In this document: in pieces, positions 53,125 through 64,000 of the stretch
Layout: every line of letters starts with the position of its first letter
How positions within the stretch are numbered: position 1 is the first letter of the stretch
Origin: Rhodocollybia butyracea
Lineage: Eukaryota; Basidiomycota; Agaricomycetes; Agaricales; Omphalotaceae
Reading direction: 5' to 3'
DNA: 64,000 nt
Assembly: GCA_015501585.1 (NCBI GenBank)
Contig: JADNRY010000009.1
Span: forward strand, 434,001-498,000
The notes under the pieces: generated by a model
The model's database searches: none
What the model was told of the DNA's origin: nothing
The model's input: the letters and a program-made list of their open reading frames with translations, nothing else
Made by a program: the position numbers and the translations under genes

Positions 53125-53783
53125 GAGGTGATTTTTTTGTCCGTTTATGCGATCTTTGGCCCCGAAGCTGACATGCTGCTCCAGCTCAACTAGGCAATGA
53201 TTAATATTCTGTTCATCACGTCTGTTGGCCACAGCTTTGTGTTCCCCGTAATTCCGCGAGAATCGAATAACACAATAACCGGGAGGCAGACAGGGTAAAC
53301 CAGAGTTTACCTCATTTTATTCCTCCACTTCGTTCTATCTCGGCCTTGGGTGACCATATGCCACTCAACAGCAGCACACACACACACCTTGCCATGTCCA
53401 TCCATCATTCATTCGTCACTTGTATCATTACTGCGTATTCAACTGTACATACCTGTAATTCCGACTATCCTGTACTTTCTCCATTTCAATAACACATTTA
53501 GTGGGCGACTCACAGAATTGTGGCTCAACTCATTCAGTACTTATCGATAGACGATCATGAATTCCTTAGTGTCATCTCTTGCGGACCGACTTCAGCTAAA
53601 CGGTAGACCTTCCCTAAAAAAGTCTGACAGATCCCGATGAGGAAGGAACCAAGAGTCCATACTTACAACAATAGTGGAATCGGAAGACCGGTAAGCAATT
53701 CCGAATTGAGGAGAAATGAAGAAAGTAATGTGTACAGTAAACGTACAGAGCGAATATTAGAATGCTCCTGCTAGTCTAGCATC

Positions 53784-54451
53784 TTACAGCTCTCTTATCC
53801 TCTGCGCCACTCTGTCCTTCACAGTCTGATACGCGCTAATTATCGTCTGCTCATTAATTGTGATATCCGTTGTATCAGGACGCGACCGGCTAACTCGAGA
53901 CGCGATAGCAGTAGCGTCTGTGTCAAGGATAATCCTAGCAGATAGCTCAAAATGAGTTTCTTGAAGACACGTATCCACTCAAACTCACCCATCATCCACA
54001 GTCTCATCCAAACACAACAGCACAACGTCCAAATTCTCCAAAACTCCGCGTTTTTCTAGTTGGTTGCGGAGTAACAGAGATTGTGCGTCGATGAGCGAAT
54101 TCAGAGCTGTCGAGAGCATGAGCTCGTTTTCAAGCGGGCTGGCGATAAAGTAGAGGATTATGTCGAGAGAGTGTTTATATACTGCTAGATGGCCATCGTA
54201 GAGAATAATGTCGCCTGTTCGTTGCCTAGAATCAGTATACAGGGATGCTTTATTGCAGCATACTACGTACCTCCAGCCTTTTTAGTTTTCTGCCATAAAC
54301 CCTTTTCGAAAGCTTTTTGCTCTTTCAGCGTTAAGAGTTCTTTGGATTCTCCGTTTGGATGGCTTTTGGGTCGATAGTATTTTGCTAGGACGCGGTGACC
54401 TTCGGAGTCGAGGATGAGGAAAGCGTTGATGCTGTATAGCGATAGATTCAT
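53784..54451 (-). CDS. RET3: Coatomer (COPI) subunit zeta
   Basis: Three exons give 185 aa, the usual zeta-COP length: 54451-54271, 54214-53989, 53934-53784. The longin-type start NLSLYSINAFLILDSEG, then KEQKAFEKGLWQKTKKAGG, ILYDGHLAVYKHSLD, LLLRNQLEKRGVLENLDV and LCLDETVDDG follow the family order closely. Zeta-COP pairs with gamma-COP in the small heterotetramer of the COPI coat for Golgi-to-ER traffic. It is divergent from the NIF3-like gene, with only 108 bases between the two start codons, so a shared promoter is likely. Confidence 0.93.
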
Positions 54452-54559
54452 TGTGTTGGTGGTGGCAGATGGTGAGAAGTAACTTTCTTGTCCACCGAAG
54501 ACGTACACGTCAAAGCACAAATTAGCCGCTAGACGCATTGAATTTCTTTCTCACTCTCA

Positions 54560-55011
54560 ATGGCTGCTGTTCAGAAATATAAACTTGTATTCTTTACACC
54601 AACAACGAGTACGAGTACTATACTGGACCATCTTTTCACTAAATATCCCCAGGAGTTAGGAAAAATAGGAAACTATGAGCAGTGTGCGTTTATAACAAGG
54701 GGAACGGGTTAGCTAGGTAATACTACGTGCTTTGAAGCGGATTCACAACAACTATATAGGCCAGTTCAAGCCTACAGCAGATGCTCAACCGGCGATCGGA
54801 ACGCTAGGACAGTTGGAATTTGTTGAAGAAGATCGGGTTGAGCTGCTAGTCAATGATCAAGGCCAGAAAGTACAGCTGAAGAACGCTATCCAGGAGCTTC
54901 AAAAGGTTCGTGTATAACGTGTTGGATGATTTGCTTCGACGTTGAAGAGAGCAAAAGGTACATCCATACGATGAAGTTCCCTATGACATTTACAAGATGG
55001 AAGAGTTGTAG
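54560..55011 (+). CDS. Stand-alone NIF3 C-terminal / PII-like domain protein
   Basis: Three exons give 115 aa: 54560-54707, 54760-54905, 54958-55011. The pattern YKLVFFTPTT, KIGNYEQCAFITRGTGQFKP, GQLEFVEEDRVELLV and a closing HPYDEVPYDIYKM matches the CutA/PII-like insert of YqfO/NIF3 proteins, here without the metal-binding NIF3 lobes. Similar free-standing proteins occur in bacteria and fungi, with unknown biochemical roles. The second donor is GTTCGT; splicing there is needed to reach the HPYDE..YDIY end. It converges with the zinc-finger gene, with six bases between stop codons. Confidence 0.85.
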
Positions 55012-55017
55012 TCGTGA

Positions 55018-55625
55018 CTAGAAATCTAAGAGAGCAGCTTCTTCGTCGGGATCCATAGTGAAGACAGATTGGTTGTTCTTTGATTTTACACGGTCGTCCT
55101 TGAGCATCCTGTCCCAAAGTCAAGATAAGTATAGCTTAGCAGCGATGGCAATGGGCGTACCGAGAATCTATCCGCGCATCTTCGCCCTCAACGCCTACAA
55201 CAGCATGTGGTGTTTTCGCATCTATAACCTATACATCCTGTCAGTCCACGATCTACCCGTCCAGGGGAAAAAACCCACATAACGATTATCACAATGCGGA
55301 CAAAACTCATCACTCTCTTCATACGCTGTCATATCCTTCCGAAAAGCCTTTTTACATTTTTTACACATGAAAGCCATCTCTGTCGTCTTTGCCAGTTTGT
55401 GTGTTTCTTTTTCAGCGTGACATTCTGCGCAGTCGAACCATTGCTGACAACATGGCGCGCGAATGGAGACTTGGGCGTTGAGAACGTGTTTACTAAAAGT
55501 GCAAGTATGGGTCGGTACGTGAATCTAAAGAGGAAACAGAAAAAGCATAATGAGGAGTCTGGATATTTCTCAATTCCAGAGATAGAGAAATCGCGAGAGC
55601 GCTTGGAAAGAAAGACTAACCACAT
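55018..55625 (-). CDS. CHY-type zinc-finger protein
   Basis: Four exons give 125 aa: 55625-55621 (five bases, ATGTG), 55492-55279, 55228-55161, 55108-55018. The first splice joins TG to T AAA CAC, restoring MCKHVLNAQVSIRAPCC, the expected beginning of a CHY finger. Cys/His pairs follow: CCQQWFDCAECHAE, FMCKKCKKAF and FCPHCDN, able to bind three zinc ions. The tail is short and acidic. CHY proteins include Hot13-like and ubiquitin-linked proteins; no specific role is assigned. The 128-base first intron is longer than usual. Confidence 0.8.
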
Positions 55626-55957
55626 TGAAGCCGAGGAGCAAGTTATGAAGTCGGCGCTTATTCTCACCACGACGGCCATACTTGTCCAATTTCTCAATGC
55701 TAAGCTTACACGTCAACACTTCAAATCGATCTGAACCTTTTGAAGTTTTTCGTTTTCCATGGAAACTGTGCGGTCTTTCTAGACCGGAACTAATTCAGGC
55801 CCTCCGTTTTCACCAAAGATTCTTGATATCGATGAAGACGGGGGTGTTCACTCGGAGCGCCAGAGTCATCCATAGGCCATCTTTTCCCGGACAGAAAATG
55901 CTTTTAAAGTGCCAGGATGAGCTCATTGACACCCCCTGAACTTTCCCTACCGCCATT

Positions 55958-57442
55958 ATGCCAGTCCCACACATTCCGATAGAACTATGGCTCCTCGTCG
56001 CTCAGTTCATTCCTCCGCACATGTTGAAGAACCTAATGAGCGTGAACAGAGCGTTCTTCTGTGCAGAAATGGCCCAACGATACAAAGAAGTCGGTTTTTT
56101 CAGGGCAGGTGCAAGTATGTGGAATCTATTGGAGCGATTGCAGTCAGTGTTTCCTCAAGTACACACGTCTCTCAATAATCCGCTTTGAACAGGGTTCCAT
56201 TGGTTCGCGATTGCGTGCGCGTCTTACGAATACGGAATACGCCCGTATTTCATTCAAGAACTCTTGCCTTCAGACGCCGACGGCTCTTCCGGAACAGCAT
56301 CACTTCCTGATCCTCTTTCGTCCCTCGAATGTACCTTTAGCTCTTTATCAAATCTTACCGAGTACCATCTCGCATGGTTTGAACTACCATTTGTGGATGA
56401 TGTTCCCATCGATATCCTACGAGCACCGATGCTTGGAAGTATTCGAGTACAGAAACTTTTTTTAGAAGCCTCCCTCCCGAAGCTGGGGCTACTGTTGTCC
56501 TTTGAGGAACGACTACCTCAACTCCAAGAATTGAACATCTCGATTAGACGCGATTTCGGCAAACTTTCGAACGAGGAAGTTGCGCAGGATGAGATTCAGT
56601 TCACCTCATTGATCTCCTTCCTCAATCGTCATCAGAGTACTCTTCAGAGTTTTTCCTTCTCATCCACATATGCACTCGACTGTGCACCACTCTTTCAGTC
56701 TCTCGATCGGTTCCCTTCCCTGCATGAATTCACCCTATCTGTTCCCACTCCATCACCTCACCTCGGTGACCCTTCCTCACTCGCAAAGTGGATGCACACC
56801 AACTGCCCCTCCCTCCATTCACTTACCCTCAAAACACATTTTGCCGACGACGGTTTGGCCTGGGAAACCTCCTTCCAAGATTGGATCAGATCCTTCGTCC
56901 TATCCCATCCAAATGTCATCCCGAGCCTCCGTTCCCTTAAACTCTCCTCTGGAATCAACACCTACAGCGTATACCTCCTCGTACGCCACTTTTCCCATAT
57001 CATCACCTCCCTCGATCTATCAGGCCGCCATATGACGTTCGATCAAGTTGCTACTGTCATGAAAGAACTTTCATTCTACGACGGGTCACGAGTAACGTCC
57101 AAATTGACCGTGCTACGGATGGGTCCAGTGACGCTGAGCCCAGAGCTAATCGACCTACTTGCGGAGCTGTTACCCGAGTTGAAAGAGCTGGATCTGAGGA
57201 TCAACAATGCGGTACCGCACTCTCATTCACCTGCAGCGTATACGTGGACTGGATACAAGTCCCGTAATACAAGGAGTCAGGATACAGCTCAGGTTGAGGC
57301 TTTTTTTGAGGTTATGGAGAAGAGGAGGTATCCGAGGTGGGGGTTGCGGAGGGTTGCGGTGTGGAAGTTTAATTCAAAGTTGCAGTATCAGCCGAGGTTT
57401 GTCGAATTATTCAAGGAGTGTATACCCAATCTTGCGATTTGA
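55958..57442 (+). CDS. F-box-like protein with LRR-type region; one junction unresolved
   Basis: The start MPVPHIPIELWLLVAQFIPP then KNLMSVNRAFF is a short F-box-like motif of agaric type. A GTCAGT..AACAG intron (56142-56191) gives VPLVRDCVRVLRIRN, as expected after an F-box. From 56230 on, the coding frame switches to that of PLSSLECTFSSLSNLTEY, which runs to the stop at 57442. The switch would need either a 31-base intron (too short) or a frameshift around 56230-56260. The 390-residue C-terminal region has leucine-rich strands. This is probably an SCF adaptor, or a recently damaged copy of one. Confidence 0.6.
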
Positions 57443-59090
57443 ACGCGGTGCGTTTCTATTTCTTTTGATTTTCAGCCTGCGGATTCTTCACGTCCACATA
57501 TTTGTATTTATTTTCTTCTTCGGACGTTGCAAGGATATACATAGATATCGAACACATTGTTTGTCGCTTTCGAGTATATTTTACTCGAATGGACGGTGAT
57601 ATAGATATTGGACACATTTTACCGTCTCGCTGTCTTGTTTTATTTTTCTTCGCTTCATTCTCGGACTATGGACACGGACCATTTTTGTACTATTTTTGTA
57701 TCTTAGCGGCTATTTCGCAGACTCTTTCTTGGGGCTGGATCCTCATGGACTTGGACATGGACCATTACTGGCTTACGAGTATGTGTACTATAATCAATCA
57801 CTGGTAGATACAAACTAGATAGCAGAGCTGTGCTCTACATAGTCGAATGCAGGAAATCGAACCTCTCGTTCTGATCTTAAGCCAAAGATCAGACATTTTG
57901 GTACTGGCTTTGCCTTTTACGATAGCCTCGCGCTTTACGGCTCTGGTAGTGACTCTGATAAATGAATCAAAATTAACAGAGCGAAGTCAAAGCGATAGTT
58001 TTGTTCCATATTTGGAAACGTAATACACTTGGAATATTGGTTGAAATTTCAAGCTGATGTTTAGTCAGAGACCCGGAGTGAGAATTTTATTGTTGACGCG
58101 AAGGTTTCTGGGTTAGAGCCCTACGTTTGCCCGGCGGTTAGTAAATATGTCGGTGCCAGTTTGTCCGGTAGTTGCTCGGTAGAATCTGATCAAAATAATC
58201 AAACGTTCAATCCAGCGGAGGTTTTTCAACGAGTAAGAAGTACTTACATGCATGAAGGGCGTGACTCCGCTGTCCGCCCTAAAATTTCAGTATAAGTACC
58301 CCTCCTAGCAGCAACAGTTGGAGAAGGAAACCGCCGATTCGGAAAGCTAAGGCATTAGCTCTAGTTTACTCCCTGTATATGTAGTCGAGTGTCAGCATAA
58401 TACTGACTCGGGACTTGGTGCCTCTGAGATCCACTTCGAGCTATTAGTTTGATATCTATGGGTTCCAGATGAAAATGTGAAGGTTCTCTTTGTGTCTGAC
58501 TCTCTGGTGGGGACAATGAGATGATTTGATAGTAGTATTGTACTCTGCTGCACTCTACAATGGGGCTCCGCGAGAGAATAGCCAGTCTCGAAGGGGTGAT
58601 ATTTGCAGCTGGTGAAGAAGACTCTTGCTTTCCCTCGTGGGACACTGCCCGTTGTCCTCGTAAGGCTCTCGTAAGGCTCTTCCTCATTATCGTTGGACCG
58701 GCCAACCCCGTCAAGCCAGTGCATCCAGAGATTACGAGCCAGACTTAACAGTGGGCTAATCAACCACTTCGCTTCTGTGTATGTTTTCTAAAGGGATTTA
58801 GCAACTGGTACCACCTCGGCTCTCACTCAGGAAATACTTCATTGATCTCGAAGCCTCTAGGCGCTATCAAAGGAGGGTTAAAAAGGGAATTGATGGAACG
58901 TGGCCCGTTCTTTGTCTCGAAGTTCAAAATTGATCGATGAAGCAGGTGAACAAAGGAATTCAGAATGACCTTCTCGCTTTGTCTTTTGAAGAAAAAGTAT
59001 TTAAAGACCCCTCTCGAAAAGTCAAACCTAGACTCCAGAGCCTTTCTCTTAAATTTTCACCAAGCGTCGCCACTAAGCCCACCGATCGAC
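57443..59090. other. Intergenic region downstream of the F-box gene
   Basis: About 1.65 kb. The first 400 bases are T-rich and likely 3' UTR. Frames at 58361-58763 on the minus strand have no recognisable motif. A TATTTAAA-type element at 58998-59006 lies about 85 bases before the small gene at 59091. Confidence 0.45.
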
Positions 59091-59597
59091 ATGATAGTAA
59101 ATAAACCTCGTTTAACGATGAATAATCCTGATTAACTTTTGTTTTCTAGGGACTTTGCCCTTGCGATACCGCGCTGATCGAGTGTGAGATGATGTTCTCC
59201 GACTTTCAGATATCCCCAGTGTGCATGAGCCCCGAGGCCGAAGAGTTGAATTGCAAAGTTGTTGAGGCAAAGTTCAACAGTAATGCTTCGGCCCAGCATG
59301 AGAGAGGAAAGCACAGTAAAGACTCAGCATCTTCGTCACGCTTGAAGGGGGTGCGTTGAGGCGTTCCCTGCTTGATTTTCCCGTGTACTAGTCTGATAAG
59401 ATTCCTAGCTCGATGTTGACGCATTGATAGTCAGACTGCATGCCACCCAGAAGTGCGAAGAGACTACCACTCTGAAAGATCTTGGGACAATGTTGAAAGA
59501 GTTCTTGGAACGTGACTCTCCTGCGTCGGTATCGACAAGTTCAGATGATTTGGATGGGCCCTTCTATGGATCTCTGTGTAGTTTGAAGCTGTTTTGA
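59091..59597 (+). CDS. Small unknown gene (three-exon prediction)
   Basis: Exons 59091-59096 (ATGATA), 59150-59354 and 59431-59597 keep frame to give 125 aa beginning MIGLCPCDTALIECEM. The chain contains a Ser/Lys-rich centre (GKHSKDSASSSRLKG) and a short helix (LKDLGTMLKEFLERD). Splice sites are GT..AG, though the second donor (GTTGAG) is weak. No family was recognised. A TATA-like motif upstream and a pyrimidine leader give some support. Confidence 0.35.
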
Positions 59598-59741
59598 ATT
59601 TTCTCCTGCTTCTTGCACATTAATTTAATCCTATATAGTACTTACGTGGAAGTGAGAACAAATAAGTATCAGCGCCAATATAAATCAGTCACTAAGCGCC
59701 CAGACGTGTCTTGATTTTGAACCCTCAAGTTCGCGCCTCAA

Positions 59742-62700
59742 ATGCGTTCGGGGGTAATTTTTGGCGTACTTGCTGCGCTGCTGGCTTTTCCGGATGCTTT
59801 AGCCCTCAAAGCTAACGATTTCAAGACTTGTTCCAAATCTGGTTTCTGTCGTCGAGGACGTGCTCTTTCCGCACGCGCCCAAGAAGCCCAGGCTTCATGG
59901 AAATCACCATATTCTCTTGACCCTTCTTCTGTCAGTATTTCTCCCGATGAAGCCACTGTCAAAGCTTCGGTCAAGTCCTCCCTCTATCCAGATATAAAGT
60001 TTGGTTTGGAGCTCAGAATCCATGACGACGGAGTCGTTCGCGTTATAATGGATGAGGTAGACGGCCTCAGAAAGCGTTACAACGAAGCTGCAGAGTGGGC
60101 CCTCGTTGCGGAACCGAAAATGAGCAAGACAATATCCTGGACAGCAGGAAAGAAAGACTTGCGAGCGGTATACGGAGAGAAGAAAAATATACAAATTGTC
60201 GTTTCGTATGATCCTCTTCGCGTAACTTTGCTTCGAAACGGAAAGGAGCAGATAGTCTTGAATGGAAGAGGCTTACTTCACATGGAACATTTCCGTTCCA
60301 AGACGGTAAAGGAAACCTCTGAGGAGGTCGCCTCAGACAGCAGCGGGGAAGGCCAAGAGGTTCTCCAAGTCGAGAATGTTCGAGCCTGGTTTGAAGGAGA
60401 ATCTGAAGATGATTGGTGGGAAGAAACGTTTTCTTCTTGGACTGACTCGAAGCCAAAAGGTACGTCGTAGCGTCGAATGCTATGATAAGCTCATTAAATC
60501 ACTTCCAGGACCGGAATCCCTTTCACTTGATATCTCTTTCCCCAACCACGGAAATGTATACGGTATTCCCCAGCATGCTACCAACCTTTCACTCCCGAGC
60601 ACCACCGGAGACGATGCTCCATACTCTGATCCTTACCGCCTCTACAATGCTGACGTGTTTGAATACCTCGCTTCTTCATCCATGTCGCTCTATGGTTCTA
60701 TTCCGGTAATGCATGCTCACTCTGCAGACTCGACCGTCGGTGTATTCAACGCTGTAGGGTCCGAGACTTGGATCGATATCTCCTATCCCACCAAAAAATC
60801 TACTCACACACACTGGATCTCCGAGTCTGGTATCATGGATGTTTTCCTTTTACCTGGTCCAACACCCGAACAGATCTTTACACAATATGCTCGACTGACT
60901 GGAACTACTGCACTGCCTCCTCACTGGAGTCTGGGTTATCACCAATGTCGCTGGAACTATGTCAGTTCAGACGATGTCAGGACGGTGCAAAGGAGATTTG
61001 ACGAGGAAGACATGCCTGTCGACGTGTTTTGGTTGGACATCGAATACGCCGAGGACCACAAGTACTTTATCTGGGATTCCAAGACATTTCCCGATCCCGT
61101 TAAGATGACTGATGATGTGGCTGCCATAGGTCGTAAGGTAAACCTCCTACATTGAATAAATTATGTTCTCCAAGTTTTCATCACTAATCTTCTACAGATG
61201 GTCGTCATCGTCGACCCTCATCTCAAGCGAACCGACAGCTATCCGATCTACAAAGAAGCTTCTGACATGGATATCCTTGTCAAGCCTAAGAGTGGTGAGG
61301 GTGAATATGAAGGATGGTGCTGGTCCGGTAGCAGTTCTTGGATCGATCACTTCAATCCTGCAAGCTGGGATTGGTGGATTTCCAAATTCAAGACGAACAA
61401 GATTGACACTGGCTTTTCGTGGACTCAAAGTACTGAGGACATCCACATTTGGAATGACATGAACGAGGTAAGCCTCGTCGCAGTTATCTTTCATAATCCC
61501 GTAACACTTATTTCTGGATCTAGCCATCCATCTTTAACGGTCCCGAAATCACCATGCCCAAGGACAGCATCCACTATGGCGGCTGGGAACATCGAGACGT
61601 TCACAACATTAATGGAATGCTTTTCGTACGTTCCCCTTTGACTGAAGTTTGAAAAAAGAATCACGCTGAGGTTTCATTGTAGCATGATAACACGGCCCAA
61701 GCTATTCGTTTTCGAGGGGATGTTCCTAAGCGCCCATTTGTCCTTACCCGTTCATTCTACGCTGGATCTCAACGCATCAGCGCTATGTGGACTGGCGACA
61801 ACCTTGGTACCTGGGAGCATATGGCTGTCGGCATAAAGATGGTTTTGGCTAATGGGATCGCAGGAATGACATTTGCTGGAGGTGAGTGATATCTTCTCAG
61901 CTCTCCATCTATAACTTACCTTCATATAGCTGATGTCGGTGGTTTCTTCGGAAATCCTGAGCCTGAAATGTTGATACGTTGGTATCAAGTCGGAATTTTC
62001 TCTCCATTCTTCCGTGCACATGCACACATTGATACCAAACGACGCGAACCTTTCTTGTTGGAGGAGCCCTACAAAAGCATTGTCCGAGACATTCTGCGTT
62101 TGAGGTACACAATGTTACCGATTTGGTACACGGCCTTCAGAGAGAACTCTGTCACCGGTTTGCCTATCGTGAGGTACGTATCTTATGTTTTCCTACCAGA
62201 GTGGTCGCTAATAATGTGCTAGACCTCATTATGTGATGTTCCCCAAGGACCCAGTTGGTTTCGCCATCGATGACCAATTCTTCATTGGTTCTTCCGGAAT
62301 CTTGGTCAAACCTATCACCGAGAAAGAGATAACCGAAACAACAGTTTACTTGCCTGATGATCAGGTTAGTCACTGCATGCGTGATGTACTTGCTCTAATG
62401 TGATATGCTCTGCAGGTTTACTATGACTATTTCACCCATTACGCCTATCGTGGTTCCAGCCAAGGTAACTACGTTACCGTCCGCGCGGAGCTGCACCAAA
62501 TCCCCGTCTTCATTCGCGGAGGCTCCATCCTCCCCACCCGCGAACGCCCTCGTCGTTCCTCCCCACTTATGAAACACGACCCCTTCACTCTCCGTGTAGC
62601 CCTCAGCAAATCTGGAACCGCCCGCGGTGAACTCTACTTGGACGATGGAGTTACTTACTCTCATCAACAGGGTGAACTTGTGTGGCGCGAATTCGTTGCC

Positions 62701-63027
62701 GAGCCTTCAGCAAAAACCACCCGTATTTCGAGTAAAGACCTAGCCTCAGCGAACCCCTCACAAACGGTTGATGGAGTAATGCTTGAAACGTATAACCCAA
62801 AGAACGCATTTGTGAAAGAGATTGAAGAAGTGAGGGTGGAGAAAGTTGTTGTCTTGGGGTTGAGTAACAAGCCGAAAAGCGTCAAGGTTGAGAATGGTGC
62901 TGAGCTTTACTGGGAGTACATCCCTGGCGTGCCGGCATCGGACAAGAAGGAAGGTACTTCGAGTGTGCTTCATATCAAGGATCCAAAAGTCATTGTTACT
63001 GAGGATTGGGCTATCGTGATTTCGTAG
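59742..63027 (+). CDS. Glucosidase II alpha subunit (GH31), ER N-glycan processing
   Basis: Eight exons give 971 aa: 59742-60459, 60509-61137, 61198-61467, 61524-61625, 61683-61881, 61930-62173, 62223-62364, 62416-63027. A signal peptide ([17 protein letters not shown]) is followed by [14 protein letters not shown], typical of the family. The GH31 core carries the [13 protein letters not shown] block, the nucleophile in IWNDMNEPSIF (spanning an intron), the acid/base region in [15 protein letters not shown], and [15 protein letters not shown]. The enzyme trims the two inner alpha-1,3-glucoses of N-glycans in the ER and controls calnexin cycling, working with a beta subunit that supplies retention. 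No HDEL is present on this chain, as expected. The gene appears intact. Confidence 0.93.
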
Positions 63028-63522
63028 ACCAGATTGTCACTTGTAGAGTATCAAATCGATATTTATTCGACTGCCTCACTGATGACTGATGACTGAATGG
63101 GCATTGTTCATTTAAGGGTCATGTTTAGAGGATGTAACCAGGCTGCTGCCAGCACCTAGTGTTACACGGAATCACTCCGCAAGTCTACATCATCTCCCAA
63201 TTTGTACACCTCTATCCTCTCATCTCACCTTTCTCAGTCATGCTCCGACAATCCTGGCTTCCTATGAATCAATATTCACGATAAAGGAAGGCTGACCAGC
63301 CGAAACGAGAATTGGGAGCGGTGGAGGGGACGAGAGAACAGGATAAAAAAAGAATGACCCGCCTGATAAAAAATACTGGTGCAACCTGCAGTCGCTCCGT
63401 CTACGTTATCGATTAACTCCTTCTCTTCCAGTGCCTATTCCACGAAGCAAAAATACGTCTCAATATTACTCACTGCTCCGAATGTCAACAATGAATTTGG
63501 TTTTGAGTTCCGTCTGAGAGAG
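63028..63522. other. Intergenic region at the right end
   Basis: About 500 bases between convergent genes, probably holding both 3' UTRs. No gene-like frame was found; an 80-codon frame near 63379-63621 overlaps the end of the next gene on the other strand. Confidence 0.45.
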
Positions 63523-64000
63523 CTAGTTTATCCACCAATACACATGATCTCTATCACTCTGCTCTATCCAAGTCTCCGAATCATGTTCACGAAAGTAAGG
63601 AAATACTACTTCCACTGTTGAATTAGGTCGAAAGAACAACTTCCACTGTGTCATCGATGAAGTTTGACACATAGCAGGATTAGACACAAAGTTCAAAGTG
63701 AGGTGTCTTATGGCAGGGAGGTCTCCAGATGTTTCGATTGTATCGTTCAGCTCCGACTCGTTGGGTACTGAAGGTTCCAAAAGCAGTTCATAGGATGGCC
63801 AATCTTGTAATGTACTACCATCTGGAAATTCGATAGCTGCACCAGCGGAACTGAGCAAACCTGCAATATCGGCTTGTATGAGTACCTGATAGAAGGTCTC
63901 AGCCTTTTTGGCACTGAGGGAAAACCGTCGGATGAGATGCATAACACCGTTGAGATTTTCCCTTAAGTGACAGGCGGCAGTGGAATGGGGGCAGCAGAAC
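63523..64000 (-). CDS. 3' end of an unknown protein gene, truncated by the right edge
   Basis: An uninterrupted reading frame enters from the right edge (FCCPHSTAACHLREN...) and stops at 63523, giving about 158 residues. The chain is rich in hydrophobic patches (AETFYQVLIQADIAGLL) and ends in Trp-rich DHVYWWIN. It resembles the tail of agaric F-box or unknown proteins only in style. No motif was recognised. The start is outside the window. Confidence 0.4.
   Translation of the reverse strand, partial: FCCPHSTAACHLRENLNGVMHLIRRFSLSAKKAETFYQVLIQADIAGLLSSAGAAIEFPDGSTLQDWPSYELLLEPSVPNESELNDTIETSGDLPAIRHLTLNFVSNPAMCQTSSMTQWKLFFRPNSTVEVVFPYFREHDSETWIEQSDRDHVYWWIN

Noticed and set aside
55682..55939. 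Upstream extension of the CHY zinc-finger gene (minus reading beginning MTLALRVNTP at 55869)
   Set aside because: A five-base first exon ATGTG at 55625 restores the expected CKH start of the finger, so the extension is not needed; it lacks a supported splice into the finger.

Overview
This window looks like nuclear DNA of a mushroom-forming basidiomycete (Agaricomycetes). Genes are dense, on both strands, and cut by many short introns of roughly 45-60 bases with GT..AG ends. Protein types common in or restricted to that group are present: a fungal NACHT/WD-repeat STAND protein, a DUF6535-type membrane protein, F-box/LRR-like proteins, a BTB-like protein, and a fused P450-reductase. Nothing bacterial, viral or organellar was seen. 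All gene models were spliced by hand from frame continuity and family resemblance. Exon edges are therefore predictions, and every family name rests on motif recognition without a database search.

Region by region. 0-14 kb, mostly minus strand: the start of an unknown gene running off the left edge, a flavin-dependent halogenase with the W-x-W-x-I-P signature and a Cys/His-rich tail, a penta-EF-hand calcium sensor, the SAGA subunit Spt7, and a homeodomain-like regulator. 14-18.2 kb, plus strand: a low-complexity protein with a possible C-terminal SUMO-like domain, then the APC/C activator Cdh1/Fzr. 19-30 kb, an accessory and decaying block: a NACHT-WD40 STAND (NLR-like) gene with a predicted membrane segment and two apparent frameshifts near its 5' end; tail-to-tail with it, a trypsin-like protease with a coiled-coil insertion; then a degenerate member of an agaric-specific family and more gene debris. 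30-41 kb, plus strand, oxidative metabolism: a CYP505-type P450:P450-reductase fusion (one defective-looking junction at helix I), an F-box protein, a salicylate-hydroxylase-like flavoprotein, and a 3-hydroxyacyl-CoA dehydrogenase. These could form a small fatty-acid or aromatic catabolic group. 41-50 kb: a BTB-like gene with a 1.4 kb intron carrying a 20-bp minisatellite, an intron-containing tRNA-Glu(UUC) 32 bases ahead of an NAD(P)-epimerase-like gene, a membrane-anchored Cys-rich protein, a small coiled-coil protein, and a DUF6535 membrane protein. 50-53 kb is gene-poor. 52.9-64 kb is housekeeping: a small one-helix membrane protein, coatomer zeta, a stand-alone NIF3-C-terminal/PII-like protein, a CHY zinc-finger protein, an F-box protein, a small unknown gene, ER glucosidase II alpha (GH31), and the end of an unknown gene running off the right edge.

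The strongest candidate for an unusual system is the convergent STAND-NTPase plus trypsin-like-protease pair at 19.3-26.1 kb. It would fit a sensor/effector arrangement, but only position and domain logic support that, and both genes show frame damage near their 5' ends.
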